Shown here: piece by piece, positions 62,594 to 64,000 of the stretch
Position numbering within the stretch: position 1 is the stretch's first letter
Layout: every line of letters begins with the position of its first letter
NCBI GenBank assembly: GCA_965221405.1
Contig: CBDCSE010000001.1
Span: 372,001-436,000, forward strand
Direction: 5' to 3'
Length of the DNA: 64,000 nt
DNA from: JAPOUP01 sp965221405
GTDB taxonomy: Bacteria > Pseudomonadota > Alphaproteobacteria > Rhodobacterales > Rhodobacteraceae
The notes under the pieces: model-generated
The model's database searches: none
The model's input: only the letters and a program-made list of their open reading frames with translations
Told to the model about the DNA's origin: nothing
Program-made: the position numbers and the translations under genes

Positions 62594-63891
62594 TGCCGGT
62601 GGAAATCCTAATGCCAGCGCTCTCTCCCACCATGGAGGAAGGCACGCTGGCGAAATGGCTCGTGAAGGAAGGCGACCAGGTATCATCGGGAGACCTGCTT
62701 GCCGAGGTCGAGACGGATAAGGCGACGATGGAGTTCGAGGCCGCGGATGACGGTGTAATCGCAAGCATATTGGTCGCGGAAGGCACCGAAGGCGTAAAAG
62801 TCAACACGCCGATAGCGGTACTGCTTGGCGAAGGCGAAGATCCCAGCGACATAGAGGCACGCCTGTCCCTCCCCACAGCGGCGGCGGCGGATACCGGAAC
62901 GGGATCAACCGTTCAACCAGCTCCGCCAGTCCCGCCGACACCGCTGAGAGCCATGGGCCGGGAAGCGGCGGGCGAAAGCCGGGTGTTCGCCTCGCCGCTC
63001 GCACGTCGGCTGGCAAGGGAAATGAGTCTCGACTTGGCCCGGATAAAGGGCTCCGGCCCTAAAGGCAGAATAGTGAAAGCCGATGTGGAGGCCGCGGCTG
63101 CGGAACCGGCCCCGGCTCCACAGTCGACATCTTCAGTCGCGGCCGCCACGACTCCCTCGGAACCATCTTCCGATTCCGTACTGAAAATCTACGATGGACG
63201 GGATTTCGAGGAGATTACCCTCGATGGGATGCGAAAGACGGTCGCCGCAAGGCTCTCGGAAGCGAAACAGACAATTCCGCACTTCTATCTTCGGCGCGAG
63301 ATCTGTCTAGACATGCTTATCAATCTTCGCGGCCGGATCAACCGGCAACTCGAGACACATGGGATCAAGCTTTCCATCAACGATTTCATCATCAAGGCAT
63401 CCGCCCTGGCACTACAGCGGGTACCGGCGGCCAACGCGGTATGGGCCGGTGACCGGATCCTTCAGCTCAAACCATCGGACGTAGCCGTCGCCGTGGCGGT
63501 GGAGGGTGGGCTTTTCACACCCGTGCTACGGGACGCGCATCTGAAGCCGCTTTCGGAACTGTCAGCTGAAATGAAGGATCTAGCCGCACGGGCCCGCGAA
63601 CGCAGACTCGCGCCCCATGAATACCAGGGGGGAAGCTTCTCGATCTCGAATCTTGGGATGTATGGCATCGAAAGTTTTGACGCCGTCATCAATCCACCGC
63701 ATGGATCGATTCTTGCCGTTGGCGCCGGACTCCGGAAACCCGTCGCCGCAGAGGACGGCCAACCCACATCGGCGACGATCATGAACGCCACACTCAGCGT
63801 AGATCACCGGGTCATAGACGGCGCATTGGGTGCCGAATTCCTGCAGGCGATTAAGGATAATCTGGAAAACCCGTTGATGATGCTTGTCTGA
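62593..63891 (+). CDS. pdhC: Pyruvate dehydrogenase E2 component, dihydrolipoyllysine acetyltransferase
   Basis: The 432-aa protein starts at the ATG at 62593, overlapping the pdhB stop by one base; the open frame upstream is not used. One lipoyl domain (K43 in ETDKATMEFEA, almost identical to that of PdhB), a peripheral-subunit-binding domain (about 134-170, VFASPLARRLAREMSLDLAR, IKGSGPKGRIVKADVE), and the catalytic domain with HFYLRREICLDMLINLR and the active site DHRVIDG (H405, D409). It transfers acetyl groups to CoA and forms the core of the complex. No lpd gene is visible before the window ends. Confidence 0.97.
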   Translation: MPVEILMPALSPTMEEGTLAKWLVKEGDQVSSGDLLAEVETDKATMEFEAADDGVIASILVAEGTEGVKVNTPIAVLLGEGEDPSDIEARLSLPTAAAADTGTGSTVQPAPPVPPTPLRAMGREAAGESRVFASPLARRLAREMSLDLARIKGSGPKGRIVKADVEAAAAEPAPAPQSTSSVAAATTPSEPSSDSVLKIYDGRDFEEITLDGMRKTVAARLSEAKQTIPHFYLRREICLDMLINLRGRINRQLETHGIKLSINDFIIKASALALQRVPAANAVWAGDRILQLKPSDVAVAVAVEGGLFTPVLRDAHLKPLSELSAEMKDLAARARERRLAPHEYQGGSFSISNLGMYGIESFDAVINPPHGSILAVGAGLRKPVAAEDGQPTSATIMNATLSVDHRVIDGALGAEFLQAIKDNLENPLMMLV

Positions 63892-63910
63892 CATCACCCG
63901 GGAAACGGCC

Positions 63911-63939
63911 ATTGGGCGCTTTCCTGTCATGCGCCCAAT
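63911..63939 (+). terminator. Hairpin after pdhC
   Basis: Perfect 9-bp arms ATTGGGCGC and GCGCCCAAT are separated by 11 nt, 20 bp after the pdhC stop. There is no U run. It may end or stabilise the pdh transcript. Confidence 0.55.
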
Positions 63940-64000
63940 ACCGGAGGATTCGTTCCGCCGCAATCCAGCGGTCGTGTGGCTTTCGTCGGTACTGATCCCG

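Overview
The window reads as a chromosomal piece of an alphaproteobacterium, most like the Rhodobacterales. The grounds are an E1-beta with a fused lipoyl domain next to pdhA and pdhC, the Mg-type HemB, an Usg-family protein, a membrane protein of the Rhodobacterales 'component of SufBCD complex' family beside mfd, and high GC. Conserved housekeeping blocks alternate with decayed mobile DNA. That degree of IS and pseudogene load, with sulfatase, Rpn, AAA-ATPase/PD-(D/E)XK and toxin-antitoxin remnants, resembles host-associated marine lineages such as sponge symbionts; this last point is inference.

Layout. 0-2.1 kb: acyl-CoA ligase end, thiolase, TetR. 2.1-4.9 kb: decayed DNA with two long poly-C tracts, a secreted-protein gene with an internal stop, and brnT/brnA and Uma2 remnants. 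5-7.6 kb: class II DAHP synthase and a divergent GlxA-type regulator. 7.7-9.8 kb: phage-like remnants. 10.2-17 kb: Bcr/CflA-type exporter, mfd, membrane protein, hemB. 17.3-26.6 kb: a mobile-element graveyard (resolvases, pRiA4b ORF-3, IS30, IS110, IS5, IS630, umuC end) holding two intact ATPases. 26.7-33.2 kb: YSC84 lipoprotein, Usg, gyrA, gluQ and one rpn gene. 33.5-38.4 kb: two decayed IS630 copies around a secreted FN3-like gene that a poly-C tract puts out of frame, then a formylglycine-generating-enzyme-like gene between inverted repeats and an IS200/IS605 remnant. 38.6-44.6 kb: LysR, a sugar-type ABC importer (binding protein plus two permeases, no ATPase here) and a CTPSR sulfatase. 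45.2-52 kb: hisI, a Fe-S scaffold, and a four-gene tripartite efflux operon whose adaptor carries a PAS domain. 52.3-58.9 kb: an IS5-family element, then five tandem rpn genes. 59.2-63.9 kb: FtsB-like gene and pdhA-pdhB-pdhC.

The most interesting system is the rpn array at 53321-58890. Five direct copies appear identical except for a four-residue (A/T)EGR repeat present 2, 6, 5, 3 and 4 times, so every copy has a different number and the set is exactly 2 to 6. Each copy also has a GGAGG placed 5 nt before an in-frame internal ATG just upstream of the repeat. This matches the reported Rpn gene-within-gene architecture, in which a toxic nuclease is blocked by its own separately translated C-terminal domain whose dimerisation helix contains four-residue repeats of variable number. 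The array therefore looks like a set of toxin/antitoxin pairs diversifying only in the length of the pairing helix. The separate gene at 32213-33208 has the same layout.

A second theme is contingency-like control: 15-C tracts sit between the start codon and the signal peptide of two different secreted-protein genes, one now in frame and one out of frame.
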